Positions 19,402 to 27,035 of a stretch of 41,700 nucleotides of DNA are shown piece after piece. Below the pieces are notes generated by a model. That model worked only from the letters and a program-made list of their open reading frames with translations. It had not been told where the DNA came from and ran no database searches. The first letter of the stretch is position 1, and each line of letters begins with the position of its first letter. Source of the stretch: Methylobacterium aquaticum (GTDB lineage: Bacteria > Pseudomonadota > Alphaproteobacteria > Rhizobiales > Beijerinckiaceae); assembly GCF_001043915.1 (NCBI RefSeq), contig NZ_LABX01000134.1, forward strand, positions 1 to 41,700. The letters are read 5' to 3'. A program made the position numbers and the translations under genes.

Positions 19402-20787
19402 TTATATAGGACCGTCGCGCGCCTGCGTCAGGGGTGCGTCCTCGCCCGTGCCCGGGTTTCGCGGGCCTTTGGCCTCCCTCTCGAAAACGTGACGGGGCCA
19501 TGAGATCCGCACCACCGCGCCGGTCGAGGGATCAACCGCATTGGCGAGGCTCAACTGAGCGCCCGAGCGCTCGATCAGCGTCTTGGCGATGAACAGGCCG
19601 AGGCCGAGGCCGGTTCCGCCGTCCGGTCCCGCCTTGGCGCTGCGGGTGCTGACATAGGGCTCTCCCACCCGCAGCAGGACGTCGGGGGCGAAGCCCGGCC
19701 CGTCGTCGCGGATCTCCAGCAAGACCCGGTCCGGGCTCCAGCGCGCCTCGATCGCCACGCAGCTTTCCGCGAAGTCGATCGCGTTGTCGACGATGTTGGC
19801 GAGCCCGAACATCACGCCCGGATTGCGCCGGCAGGCCGGTTCCGGCCCGTCGCCCTTCGTGGTCACGTCGAGCACGATGCCGAGCGCCCGCTGCGGCGCC
19901 GCCAGTTCCTCGACGAGGTGGCTCAAGCTGATGGTCTCGATGAAGCCGCCCTGGTCGGCATCGAGCGAGGTGAGCTTGGCGAGGATGCCGCGGCAGCGCT
20001 CGACCTGGTCGCGCAGCAGCGCCAGGTCCTCCGCCACGCTCGGGGAGGCGGTCGGCCCGAGCTGGCGGTCGAGCTCCTTGGCCACCACCGTGATGGTGGC
20101 GAGCGGGGTGCCGAGTTCGTGGGCCGCGGCTGCCGCCAGCCCGTCGAGCTGCGACAGGTGCTGCTCGCGGGCCAGCACCAGCTCGGTGGCGGCGAGCGCC
20201 TGGGCGAGCTGGCGCGCCTCCTCGGCGACGCGCCAGGCGTAGACCCCCGTGAAGGCGGTTCCGAGCAGGATCGCGGTCCAGACGCCCGACACGTACAGGA
20301 ACGGCAATTCGAGCGTCTGCCCGGCGAACCAGGGCAGCGGCCGGTAGACCAGGGCGAGCAGCGTCGCGAGGCCGACGGCGAGGAGGCCGAGCGCCAAAGT
20401 CCGGGCCGGGGGGAGGGCGGTGGCGGAGATCAGCACGGGGGCGAGGAACAGGAGGGCGAAGGGATTCTGCAAGCCGCCCGTGAGAAAGAGGAGCGCGGCG
20501 AGCTGGATGATGTCGAAGGCCAGCAGCAGCACCGCAGCGTCGTCGCTGAGCCGGTGGCTCGCCGGATAGCGGATCCGCAGGGTGAGGTTGAGCCAGGACG
20601 AGGCCGCGATGACCAGGAAGCACCAGCCGAAGGGCAGGGGCAGGCCGAGTCCCAGATGGGCGCCCGCCACCGCTGCCCCCTGGCCGGCCACCGCGAGCCA
20701 GCGCAGCCGTACCAGGGTGTCGAGGCGCAGGTGGCGGGCGTCGCGCACCAGGTCGGTCTGCGAGGTATCGAACATCCGCGAAACCAT
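19402..20787 (-). CDS. regB: Redox sensor histidine kinase, ActS/RegB/PrrB family
   Basis: An inner-membrane kinase/phosphatase that senses quinone and thiol redox state. The 461-residue protein has about six membrane helices in residues 30-185, including the quinone-contact heptad GGLQNPF at 104-110. The H-box is LAAAAAHELGTPLATITV with His223, followed by Cys265 in VERCRGIL, which corresponds to the redox-active Cys265 of Rhodobacter RegB. The ATPase domain has NIVDNAIDFA, DDGPGF and GGTGLGLGLFIAKTL. All key sensing residues are present, so redox control should be intact. It lies upstream of regA in one operon. A second in-frame ATG is at 20775 (MFDTSQTD). It is divergent from phaZ. Confidence 0.94.
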   Translation of the reverse strand: MVSRMFDTSQTDLVRDARHLRLDTLVRLRWLAVAGQGAAVAGAHLGLGLPLPFGWCFLVIAASSWLNLTLRIRYPASHRLSDDAAVLLLAFDIIQLAALLFLTGGLQNPFALLFLAPVLISATALPPARTLALGLLAVGLATLLALVYRPLPWFAGQTLELPFLYVSGVWTAILLGTAFTGVYAWRVAEEARQLAQALAATELVLAREQHLSQLDGLAAAAAHELGTPLATITVVAKELDRQLGPTASPSVAEDLALLRDQVERCRGILAKLTSLDADQGGFIETISLSHLVEELAAPQRALGIVLDVTTKGDGPEPACRRNPGVMFGLANIVDNAIDFAESCVAIEARWSPDRVLLEIRDDGPGFAPDVLLRVGEPYVSTRSAKAGPDGGTGLGLGLFIAKTLIERSGAQLSLANAVDPSTGAVVRISWPRHVFEREAKGPRNPGTGEDAPLTQARDGPI

Positions 20788-21090
20788 AGTGCGCGGCCGG
20801 CCGCCGGCCAGGGCGCGGTATCGGAAACCCTTCGCCCGTCAGTGCGTTGCCAATCGTCGCGAAGACCCCGGATCTGGATCGTCCCGCGGCGAATCCGAGC
20901 CGGCCACCGCACTGCACAAGGCAAGGCCGGGAGTTGAGGCAAAAAAGGCACGGTTCCGCCTTTTGACAGCTTCGATTTCCACAGATGTTGCCCTTCTATA
21001 AGGGTGCTTTATTGTCCTGGATCCCAATCGGGACAGGCGTCTCCCGGCGGCGGTGCGCGCGCCTCTGGGTCAATCGTGGACGGTGGCGTC
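20788..21090. promoter_or_regulatory. Divergent region between regB and phaZ
   Basis: A 303-base region. It contains gcactgcacaa at 20909-20919, identical to the motif upstream of glgA; an inverted repeat aaaaggc/gcctttt at 20943-20949 and 20958-20964; a TTGACA at 20963-20968; and a second small dyad ccctt/aaggg around TATA at 20991-21004. The spacing of TTGACA to TATAAG (28 bases) is too long for a standard sigma-70 promoter. The region is AT-richer than the genes around it and presumably holds both promoters. Confidence 0.45.
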
Positions 21091-22362
21091 ATGGATCTCT
21101 CGTATTTCTGGTATGAAGCCGCGCACTGGATGTTGACGCCTGCCCGTGCGGCCGCCGACGCCACGCAGCTCGTGTTCAAGAATCCCGTCAATCCCATCAC
21201 CTACACGCCCTACGGCCGGACCGTGTCGGCGGCCTGCGAGATGTTCGAGCGCACGACGCGGCGCTACGGCAAGCCAGCCTTCAACCTGCCGCGCACCGTG
21301 GTCGAGGGCACGATCACCGACGTGACCGAGCGGGTGGTGTGGTCGAAGCCGTTCTGCCAGGTCATCAAGTTCGACCGCGCGCTGAAGCGCCCGACCGCCC
21401 AAGCCCAGCCGAAGGTGCTGGTGGTGGCGCCGATGTCGGGCCATTACGCCACGCTCCTGCGCGGCACCGTCGAGGCGCTGCTGCCGGCCCACGAGGTGAT
21501 GATCACCGACTGGATCGACGCCCGCATGGTGCCGCTCGATGCCGGCCGCTTCGATCTCGACACCTACATCGACTACCTGATCGAGATGTTCCAGGCGTTC
21601 GGGCCGGACCTGCACGTGATCGCCGTGTGCCAGCCCTCGGTGCCGGTCTTCGCCGCCGTGGCCCGGATGGAGGCCGACGGCATGTCCGGCGTGCCGACCT
21701 CGATGACCCTCATGGGCGGCCCGATCGACACCCGCCGCTCGCCCACCGCGGTGAACTGCCTGGCCGCCGAGCGCGGATCGGAATGGTTCAAGCGCAACTG
21801 CATCACCGTGGTGCCGCCGGGCTATCCCGGCACCTGGCGTGAGGTCTATCCCGGCTTCTTCCAGCTCTCCGGCTTCATGGGCATGAACCTCGACCGTCAC
21901 CTGACGGCCCACTGGGACATGTTCAAGCATCTGGTGCGCAACGATGGCGACTCGGCCGAGAAGCACCGCGACTTCTACGACGAGTACCTGTCGGTGATGG
22001 ACCTGACGGCGGAGTTCTATCTCCAGACCGTCAACACGGTCTTCGTCGAGCATGCCCTGCCCCGGGGCGAGATGCGCCACCGCGGCGAGCGGGTCGACCC
22101 GACGGCGATCCGCCACTGCGCCATCATGGCGGTGGAGGGCGAGAACGACGACATCTCGGGCGTCGGCCAGACCCTGGCCTCCCACGACCTGACGCCGAAC
22201 CTGGCGGCGGAGCGCAAGCTCTACCACCTCCAGAAGGGGGTCGGCCATTACGGCGTGTTCAACGGCTCGCGCTTCCGCGCCAACATCGCGCCGCGCATCT
22301 CCACGTTCATGCACGAGATGCAGGGCACGCAGGCGGTGGCCGACCTGCGCGAGGCGTCCTGA
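21091..22362 (+). CDS. phaZ: Intracellular polyhydroxybutyrate depolymerase
   Basis: PhaZ of this type hydrolyses native PHB granules inside the cell. The 423-residue protein matches the PhaZ(a1)-like family: MDLSYFWYEAAHWMLTP, NPVNPITYTPYGRTVSA, KVLVVAPMSGHYATLLRGTV, DWIDARMVPLDAGRFDLDTY and the lipase-like box IAVCQPSVPVFAA with Cys180 as the expected nucleophile (family enzymes use Cys rather than Ser). Conserved GFMGMNLDRH, VEGENDDISG and GVGHYGVFNG are present, the last carrying the catalytic His. The ATG at 21091 gives the conserved N-terminus; an earlier frame from 21004 lacks similarity. It is divergent from regBA, and its transcript probably ends at the strong GC hairpin 11 bases downstream. 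Confidence 0.95.
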   Translation: MDLSYFWYEAAHWMLTPARAAADATQLVFKNPVNPITYTPYGRTVSAACEMFERTTRRYGKPAFNLPRTVVEGTITDVTERVVWSKPFCQVIKFDRALKRPTAQAQPKVLVVAPMSGHYATLLRGTVEALLPAHEVMITDWIDARMVPLDAGRFDLDTYIDYLIEMFQAFGPDLHVIAVCQPSVPVFAAVARMEADGMSGVPTSMTLMGGPIDTRRSPTAVNCLAAERGSEWFKRNCITVVPPGYPGTWREVYPGFFQLSGFMGMNLDRHLTAHWDMFKHLVRNDGDSAEKHRDFYDEYLSVMDLTAEFYLQTVNTVFVEHALPRGEMRHRGERVDPTAIRHCAIMAVEGENDDISGVGQTLASHDLTPNLAAERKLYHLQKGVGHYGVFNGSRFRANIAPRISTFMHEMQGTQAVADLREAS

Positions 22363-22372
22363 GCCTGTCCGT

Positions 22373-22396
22373 CCGGCGCCGCCCCGGCGGCGCCGG
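22373..22396. terminator. Perfect 11-bp GC hairpin after phaZ
   Basis: ccggcgccgcc (22373-22383) and ggcggcgccgg (22386-22396) form a perfect stem with a minimal loop, just after the phaZ stop. There is no T-run, so it is either a GC-only terminator or an RNA-stabilising 3' hairpin. Confidence 0.5.
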
Positions 22397-22516
22397 CCCG
22401 TATGCGTGACGATGGTGTCGGTCCGCTCCCTGCATGCGTGGTTCGCGGCCTTGCTCGCTCGCGCGCGAGCAACGGGGACGCTGACAGGCTCCCGGTCTCC
22501 CGGGTACAAGAGTGGC

Positions 22517-23260
22517 ATGCGAGTCGCGCTCCTGCGCCGTTCGGCGCCCGAACCCACCCACGTCACCGTCATCCACGCCGGCACCTGCTATCCGGTCACC
22601 GTGCGACGCCGCGCGGCTGCCCGGCGCATCACCCTCCGGGTCTCGAGCGCGACCGGCGAGACCGTCCTCACCCTGCCGGAGCGGACCGACCTCGCCGCCG
22701 CGCAGCGCTTCGCCGATTCGCACGGCGCCTGGATCGCCGCCCGGATGGCGAAGCTCCCGGAGCGCGTCGCCTTCGAGCCGGGTGCAGTCGTGCCGTTGCG
22801 CGGCGTTCCTCACCGCATCCTGCATTGGTCGACCACGTCAGGCGCGACGACCGTCACGACGGCACCGGACGGCATGCCGGTGATCGCGGTCTCGTGCGGC
22901 CTGCCGCACGTGGCGCGGCGCGTCCGCGAGTTCCTGGAGGCCGAGGCGCGCCGCGACCTGACGGAGGCGGTGGCGCGTCATGCCGGGGCGCTGGGCCGCA
23001 CGCCGAAGCGCCTGACCGTGCGTGACACCCGCAGCCGCTGGGGCTCATGCTCGGCCACGGGCCACCTGAACTTCTCCTGGCGCCTGATCATGGCGCCGCC
23101 CGCGGTGCTCGATTACCTGGCGGCGCACGAGGTCGCTCATCTCGCCGAGATGAACCATTCCGAGCGGTTCTGGCGCGTCGTCCGGATGCTCTCCCCGGGC
23201 TATGATGCGCCCGAGGCGTGGCTGAAGCGGCACGGCACGGAGCTGCACCGCTACGGCTGA
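22517..23260 (+). CDS. YgjP/DUF45-type M48 metallopeptidase domain protein
   Basis: A 247-residue cytoplasmic protein of the YgjP (SprT-like, DUF45) family, putative zinc metallopeptidases of unknown substrate that are often linked to restriction-modification or DNA-repair loci. The core motifs are RLTVRDTRSRWGSCSATGHL (166-185), FSWRLIMAPPAVLDYLAAHE and the zinc site HEVAHLAEMNHSERFW, where His204, Glu205, His208 and His214 would form the active centre. The N-terminal half has the family's weakly conserved beta-rich region (VTVRRRAAARRITLRV). The ATG at 22517 (MRVALLRR) is favoured over an earlier ATG at 22406, whose leader is not family-like. The neighbours give no further clue. Confidence 0.88.
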   Translation: MRVALLRRSAPEPTHVTVIHAGTCYPVTVRRRAAARRITLRVSSATGETVLTLPERTDLAAAQRFADSHGAWIAARMAKLPERVAFEPGAVVPLRGVPHRILHWSTTSGATTVTTAPDGMPVIAVSCGLPHVARRVREFLEAEARRDLTEAVARHAGALGRTPKRLTVRDTRSRWGSCSATGHLNFSWRLIMAPPAVLDYLAAHEVAHLAEMNHSERFWRVVRMLSPGYDAPEAWLKRHGTELHRYG

Positions 23261-23265
23261 TGGGC

Positions 23266-23646
23266 TCAGCCCTTGGTGCGGACTACCACGACGCGCCCCG
23301 CCGGCCAAGCCGGCCGCGGATCGGCGTCGCCCGGCGCGAGGGTGCGGGGTGCGATGCTGTCGCAGGCTTCGCGCTGGCGCAGGATGACCTCGCCGGCCTC
23401 GCCCCGGCGCCGGATCGTCCCGGCGTCGCGGCAGAACCCGGCAATCTCGGCCGAGCGCCCGGCGCGGCGCCCACGCGGCGTGCGGGGCACCGGCGGGTGC
23501 TCGATCGTCAGCGTTGCGTCATGGTTGAGCGAGCGCTCGACATAGGTCGTCTCGTCGACCGGCAACGACTGGGCTTGCGCCGCACCGGTGGCCAGGAATC
23601 CGGCTACCAGGAGCGGGAGGGAGAGGGAGGTGGCGACGAGTCTCAT
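23266..23646 (-). CDS. Small secreted protein, function unknown
   Basis: A 126-residue protein with a clear Sec signal peptide (MRLVATSLSLPLLVAGFLAT, cleaved after AQAQ). The mature part is polar and Arg-rich with two cysteines (GFCRDAGT and REACDSI) that could form a disulphide, and a hydrophobic end (GRVVVVRTKG). It converges on the YgjP-type gene, with only five bases between the stops, and is divergent from the ialB-like gene. I do not recognise a family. The signal peptide and third-position GC support expression. Confidence 0.6.
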   Translation of the reverse strand: MRLVATSLSLPLLVAGFLATGAAQAQSLPVDETTYVERSLNHDATLTIEHPPVPRTPRGRRAGRSAEIAGFCRDAGTIRRRGEAGEVILRQREACDSIAPRTLAPGDADPRPAWPAGRVVVVRTKG

Positions 23647-23881
23647 CGGGGGACCTTCGCGAGGAGTGAACGGGTCAGGGTCCATCCGATCCGATCGGAA
23701 TCGGACACCATGCACAACCTCTAACGACACACGGCATCGGATGCAGCCCAGCTTGATGCGAAAGCTAAGCCCGCTCGCCGGCACGGGTTCCCGGCGGTCA
23801 GACGGGCGCCTCGGCTTGACAGCATCCCGGCCCCGTGGTCGGAACGCCCCCGGACCGGCGGATGGCCGAGGCAGCGGAGCG

Positions 23882-24415
23882 GTGAGCGGCGTGCGAGACA
23901 GCTTGCGACGGATCGGACGCCGGGTGCGGGCCGCCACTCTCGGACTCACGCTCGCGCTCGGCTTGCCGGCCGGGGCCGCCCTGGCGCAGGGCGCGGTCAA
24001 GCAGACCTTCGACGACTGGCAGCTGCGCTGCGAGACCCCCGCCGGCGCCAAGGCCGAGCAATGCGCCCTGGTGCAATACGTCGCCGCCGAGGACCGGCCG
24101 AACCTCTCGCTGGTGGTGATCGTGCTGAAGACCGCCGACAACCGCGGTACCCTGCTGCGGGTGGTGGCGCCCCTCGGCGTGCTCCTGCCCTCCGGCCTCG
24201 GCCTGAAGGTCGATCAGGCGGAGATCGGCCGCACCTCGTTCGTGCGCTGCCTCTCCACCGGCTGCGTCGCCGAGGTGGTGATGGACGACAAGCTCATCGC
24301 CCAGCTCAAGGGCGGCCAGCAGGCCACCTTCATCGTCTTCCAGACGCCCGAGGAGGGGGTGGGCATCCCCCTGTCCCTCAAGGGATTCAAGGAAGGCTTC
24401 GACAGCCTGAAGTGA
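23882..24415 (+). CDS. Invasion-associated locus B (IalB) family periplasmic protein
   Basis: A 177-residue exported protein. A basic start (RDSLRRIGRRVRAATLG) leads into a signal helix LTLALGLPAGAALAQG. The mature part follows the IalB pattern: FDDWQLRCETPAGAKAEQC, ALVQYVAAED, LLRVVAPLGVLLPSGLGLKV, RCLSTGCVAEVVMDD and EGVGIPLSLKGFKEGFDSL; the four cysteines occur in two pairs. In Bartonella IalB is linked to host-cell entry, but the family is widespread in free-living alphaproteobacteria and its molecular role is unknown. The start is a GTG at 23882 with GGAG about six bases upstream, or GTG at 23891. It is first in a four-gene run with the secreted hypothetical and two glycosyltransferases. 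Confidence 0.85.
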   Translation: MSGVRDSLRRIGRRVRAATLGLTLALGLPAGAALAQGAVKQTFDDWQLRCETPAGAKAEQCALVQYVAAEDRPNLSLVVIVLKTADNRGTLLRVVAPLGVLLPSGLGLKVDQAEIGRTSFVRCLSTGCVAEVVMDDKLIAQLKGGQQATFIVFQTPEEGVGIPLSLKGFKEGFDSLK

Positions 24416-24435
24416 TCGACGATCGGGAGAGGATT

Positions 24436-25056
24436 GTGACGGCTCGTTGTCTCCGCAGCCTCGGCCTCGGCACCCTCGGCCTTGCCTGGATGCTGGGCGC
24501 CCTCGCCGCCCCGGTGCAGGCCCAGAATGCGGCGCCGCAGGACGAGGGCAACCCCCTCGTGAACATCTTCAAGTATGGCGGCACCACCAAGCCGCCCGAG
24601 GCGCCCCCGAATCCCGACGACGTCTACTGCCCGATCATCGACGTGACCGAGGGCGGCTCCTCGTTGCAGACCATGGCGGGCGGCATCGTGCGGACGCAGA
24701 TCCGCCTCGGTCAGCTCAGCCGCGCCTGCCAGCCGGGTCCGAATGGCGCCACGAGCGTCACGATCGGCGTACAGGGCGTGGTCCTGCTCGGGCCCGGCGG
24801 CGCGCCCGGCCGCTTCAACGCCCCGGTCACCATCACGGTGAAGAACGGTACGCAGGTCATTGCCCGGCGCAGCCGGCAGGCTGCCGCGATCATCCCGGCC
24901 GGGCAGGCCAATGGCAGCTTCACGGTGGTGGAGGACGGAATCTCGGTTCCGGCCAACCTCGCCCGCGATTTCGAGATCGAGGTCGGTCTCGGCGGCGCGC
25001 CGAAGCCCGCGCGGGCGCCGCGGCGCAAGCCTGCCGCCGCGCCGGCCGACGGTTGA
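24436..25056 (+). CDS. Exported protein of unknown function
   Basis: A 206-residue protein with a signal peptide (LGLAWMLGALAAPVQAQNA). The mature part holds NPLVNIFKYGGTTKPPEAP, two cysteines (DDVYCPIIDV and SRACQPGP), a beta-rich middle (ATSVTIGVQGVVLLGPGG, APVTITVKNGTQVIARRS) and a basic Ala/Pro tail (PARAPRRKPAAAPADG). The GTG at 24436 has GGGAGAGGA a few bases upstream, a strong site that fixes the start. It begins 20 bases after the IalB-like gene and its stop overlaps the start of the next glycosyltransferase gene, so all are probably one transcript. It resembles uncharacterised Methylobacterium exported proteins; I assign no function. Confidence 0.75.
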   Translation: MTARCLRSLGLGTLGLAWMLGALAAPVQAQNAAPQDEGNPLVNIFKYGGTTKPPEAPPNPDDVYCPIIDVTEGGSSLQTMAGGIVRTQIRLGQLSRACQPGPNGATSVTIGVQGVVLLGPGGAPGRFNAPVTITVKNGTQVIARRSRQAAAIIPAGQANGSFTVVEDGISVPANLARDFEIEVGLGGAPKPARAPRRKPAAAPADG

Positions 25057-27035
25057 CCGCCCGGGTGGCGGCCTGGCGCCTGGCCCCCCGCCCGGACGAT
25101 CCGGACTTTTCGCGCGCGCTGGTCTTCGCACGGCCGATGGCCGGGCATTGGCTCGCCCTCGACGTCGCCCTCGACCGCTTCGCCGCGCCGGTGCGGCCGT
25201 TGCTGCGCTTTTCCCGCAAGGATGGCACGCACGAGGACGCGCTGCTGCCCGGCCCGGTGCTCGGCCGAGCCGCCTGGCTCGGGCCGGTGCCGCCCGGCAC
25301 CGACGCGATCCTGCTCGCCGCGCCTGCGGAGGGATTCCGGATCGAGGCGGCGCGGCTGCTCTCCTTCGCGGCCGTCCTCGCCCTCTGCGCCCGCCGCCGG
25401 CCGGACAGGCTGCCGGTCGCGCTCTACCAATGGCTGCGCCGCGACGCGCGCCGCCTGCACAACACCGTGCGCATCGCCGCCTGCGTGCGGCCGCTGGCGC
25501 ATTACCCGGCCTGGAAGGCGGAGCGCGCCCGGCCCTTCGAGCCCGCCTTCGACCGGGCGCCGACCGGGCTGCCGCGCCTCGGCCTGATCCTGGAGGCGGG
25601 GCCGGGGGACGAGGACGCGGTGCGGCGCACCCTCGCGACGCTGCTGGCACAAGGCCACCGCGACTGGCGCCTCGCCTTGCGCTGGCCGGGCCCGGCGCCT
25701 GCCGGCCTCCCCGGGGATCCGCGGATCTCCGCCGACGCCCTGCCGGACGGGGTGGCGATCGGATCGTTGTGCCCGGGCGATGTGCTGGCGCCCGACGCGC
25801 TGACCCATCTGGGCGCTGCCTTCTCGGGCCCGGACCCCGCCGACCTCGCCTACGCCGACAGCGAGGCCGAGACGCCCGAGGGCTTGCGGCCCCACATGAA
25901 GCCGGGCTGGAGCCCTGACCTCGCCCTGACCACGCTCTATCTCGGGCGCCCGCTCCTGGTGGCGGTGGATCTGGTCGCGCGCAGCGGCTGGGAGCCGGGG
26001 CAGGGAGCCCGCGCACTTCTCCTCGCGGCGACCCTGGCGGGGCCTCGGCGGGTTCGGCGCATTCCGCGCATCCTCTGCCGTGTCGCGCCCGAGGCGCCGG
26101 ATCCCGACGGCCACGCCGCCGATCTGACCCGGGCCCTGCACCGCGCCGGCTCTCCGGCCGTGATGGTGCGAAACGGCGACACCCTCGATCTCGACTGGCC
26201 GCTTCCCGACCCGGCCCCCCTGGTCTCGGTCATCGTCCCGACCCGCGACCGGCCGGAACTACTGCGCGTCGCCGTGCGGGGCGTGCTGCACGACACCGCC
26301 TATCCGGCGATCGAACTCGTCATCGTCGATAACGGCTCGACCGATCCGGCGGTGGCCGCCCTTTATGCCGAATGGGCGGCGGATCCGCGGGTGCGCCGGC
26401 TCGACCGGCCGGGCCCGTTCAACTTCTCGCGTCTCGTCAATGACGGGGCTGCCGCGAGCCGGGGCGAGATCCTGGTGCTCCTCAACAACGACGTCGAGGT
26501 GCTGCATCCGGACTGGCTTTTCGCGATGGTGCGCCAGGCGCTGCGGCCGGATGTCGGCGCCGTCGGGGCCAAGCTCCTGTTCGGCAACGGCCGGATCCAG
26601 CATGCCGGCGTCGTGGTCGGCCTCGGCGGCCGGGCCGGGCACATCCTGCGCAACCGCCCCGCCGACACGCCGGGCCATCTCGGCCGGCTCACCGTCGCGC
26701 ACGAGGTGGCGGGCGTCACCGCCGCCTGCCTGGCGGTGGCGCGACACAAGTTCGAGGCGGTGGGTGGGCTCGACGCCGAGGCGTTTCCGATCGATTTCAA
26801 CGACATCGACCTGTGCCTGCGCCTCGGGGCTCGGGGCTGGCGTTCGATCTGGACGCCGCGGGCCACGCTCGCCCATCACGAATCGGTCAGCCGCGGCCCC
26901 AGCGTCGGCGCCGCCCGGGCCCGGTTCGAGGCGGAAGGGACCCGCTTCGCCGCGCGCTGGCGTTCGGTGATCCGGGACGACCCCTATTATCACCCGGCCT
27001 TTTCGGTCACGGCGTTCGGGGAGGAGCTGGAATGA
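25053..27035 (+). CDS. Two-domain family 2 glycosyltransferase (first of tandem pair)
   Basis: A probable surface-polysaccharide glycosyltransferase, cytoplasmic or peripheral to the inner membrane, 660 residues. The C-terminal GT2 domain (about residues 390-640) is complete: VSVIVPTRDRPELLRVAV, IELVIVDNGSTDP, GPFNFSRLVND, ILVLLNNDVEVLHPDWL, AVGAKLLFGNGRIQHAGVVV and FPIDFNDIDLCLRLGARGW. The segment at 160-320 (GLILEAGPGDEDAVRRTLAT, YADSEAETPEG, MKPGWSPDLALTTLYLG) is a worn GT2 domain in which the usual SDED acidic motif has become ADSE. The start is a TTG at 25053 overlapping the previous stop by four bases, or GTG at 25065. Its stop overlaps the next start. The donor sugar is unknown. Confidence 0.85.
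   Translation: MTARVAAWRLAPRPDDPDFSRALVFARPMAGHWLALDVALDRFAAPVRPLLRFSRKDGTHEDALLPGPVLGRAAWLGPVPPGTDAILLAAPAEGFRIEAARLLSFAAVLALCARRRPDRLPVALYQWLRRDARRLHNTVRIAACVRPLAHYPAWKAERARPFEPAFDRAPTGLPRLGLILEAGPGDEDAVRRTLATLLAQGHRDWRLALRWPGPAPAGLPGDPRISADALPDGVAIGSLCPGDVLAPDALTHLGAAFSGPDPADLAYADSEAETPEGLRPHMKPGWSPDLALTTLYLGRPLLVAVDLVARSGWEPGQGARALLLAATLAGPRRVRRIPRILCRVAPEAPDPDGHAADLTRALHRAGSPAVMVRNGDTLDLDWPLPDPAPLVSVIVPTRDRPELLRVAVRGVLHDTAYPAIELVIVDNGSTDPAVAALYAEWAADPRVRRLDRPGPFNFSRLVNDGAAASRGEILVLLNNDVEVLHPDWLFAMVRQALRPDVGAVGAKLLFGNGRIQHAGVVVGLGGRAGHILRNRPADTPGHLGRLTVAHEVAGVTAACLAVARHKFEAVGGLDAEAFPIDFNDIDLCLRLGARGWRSIWTPRATLAHHESVSRGPSVGAARARFEAEGTRFAARWRSVIRDDPYYHPAFSVTAFGEELE

Noticed and set aside
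20943..20964. Intrinsic terminator (aaaaggc/gcctttt hairpin)
   Set aside because: No gene ends on either strand nearby; it sits in a divergent promoter region and is more likely an operator or promoter structure.
20963..21002. Sigma-70 promoter TTGACA ... TATAAG for phaZ
   Set aside because: The 28-base spacing is far too long, and no acceptable -10 lies at 16-18 bases.
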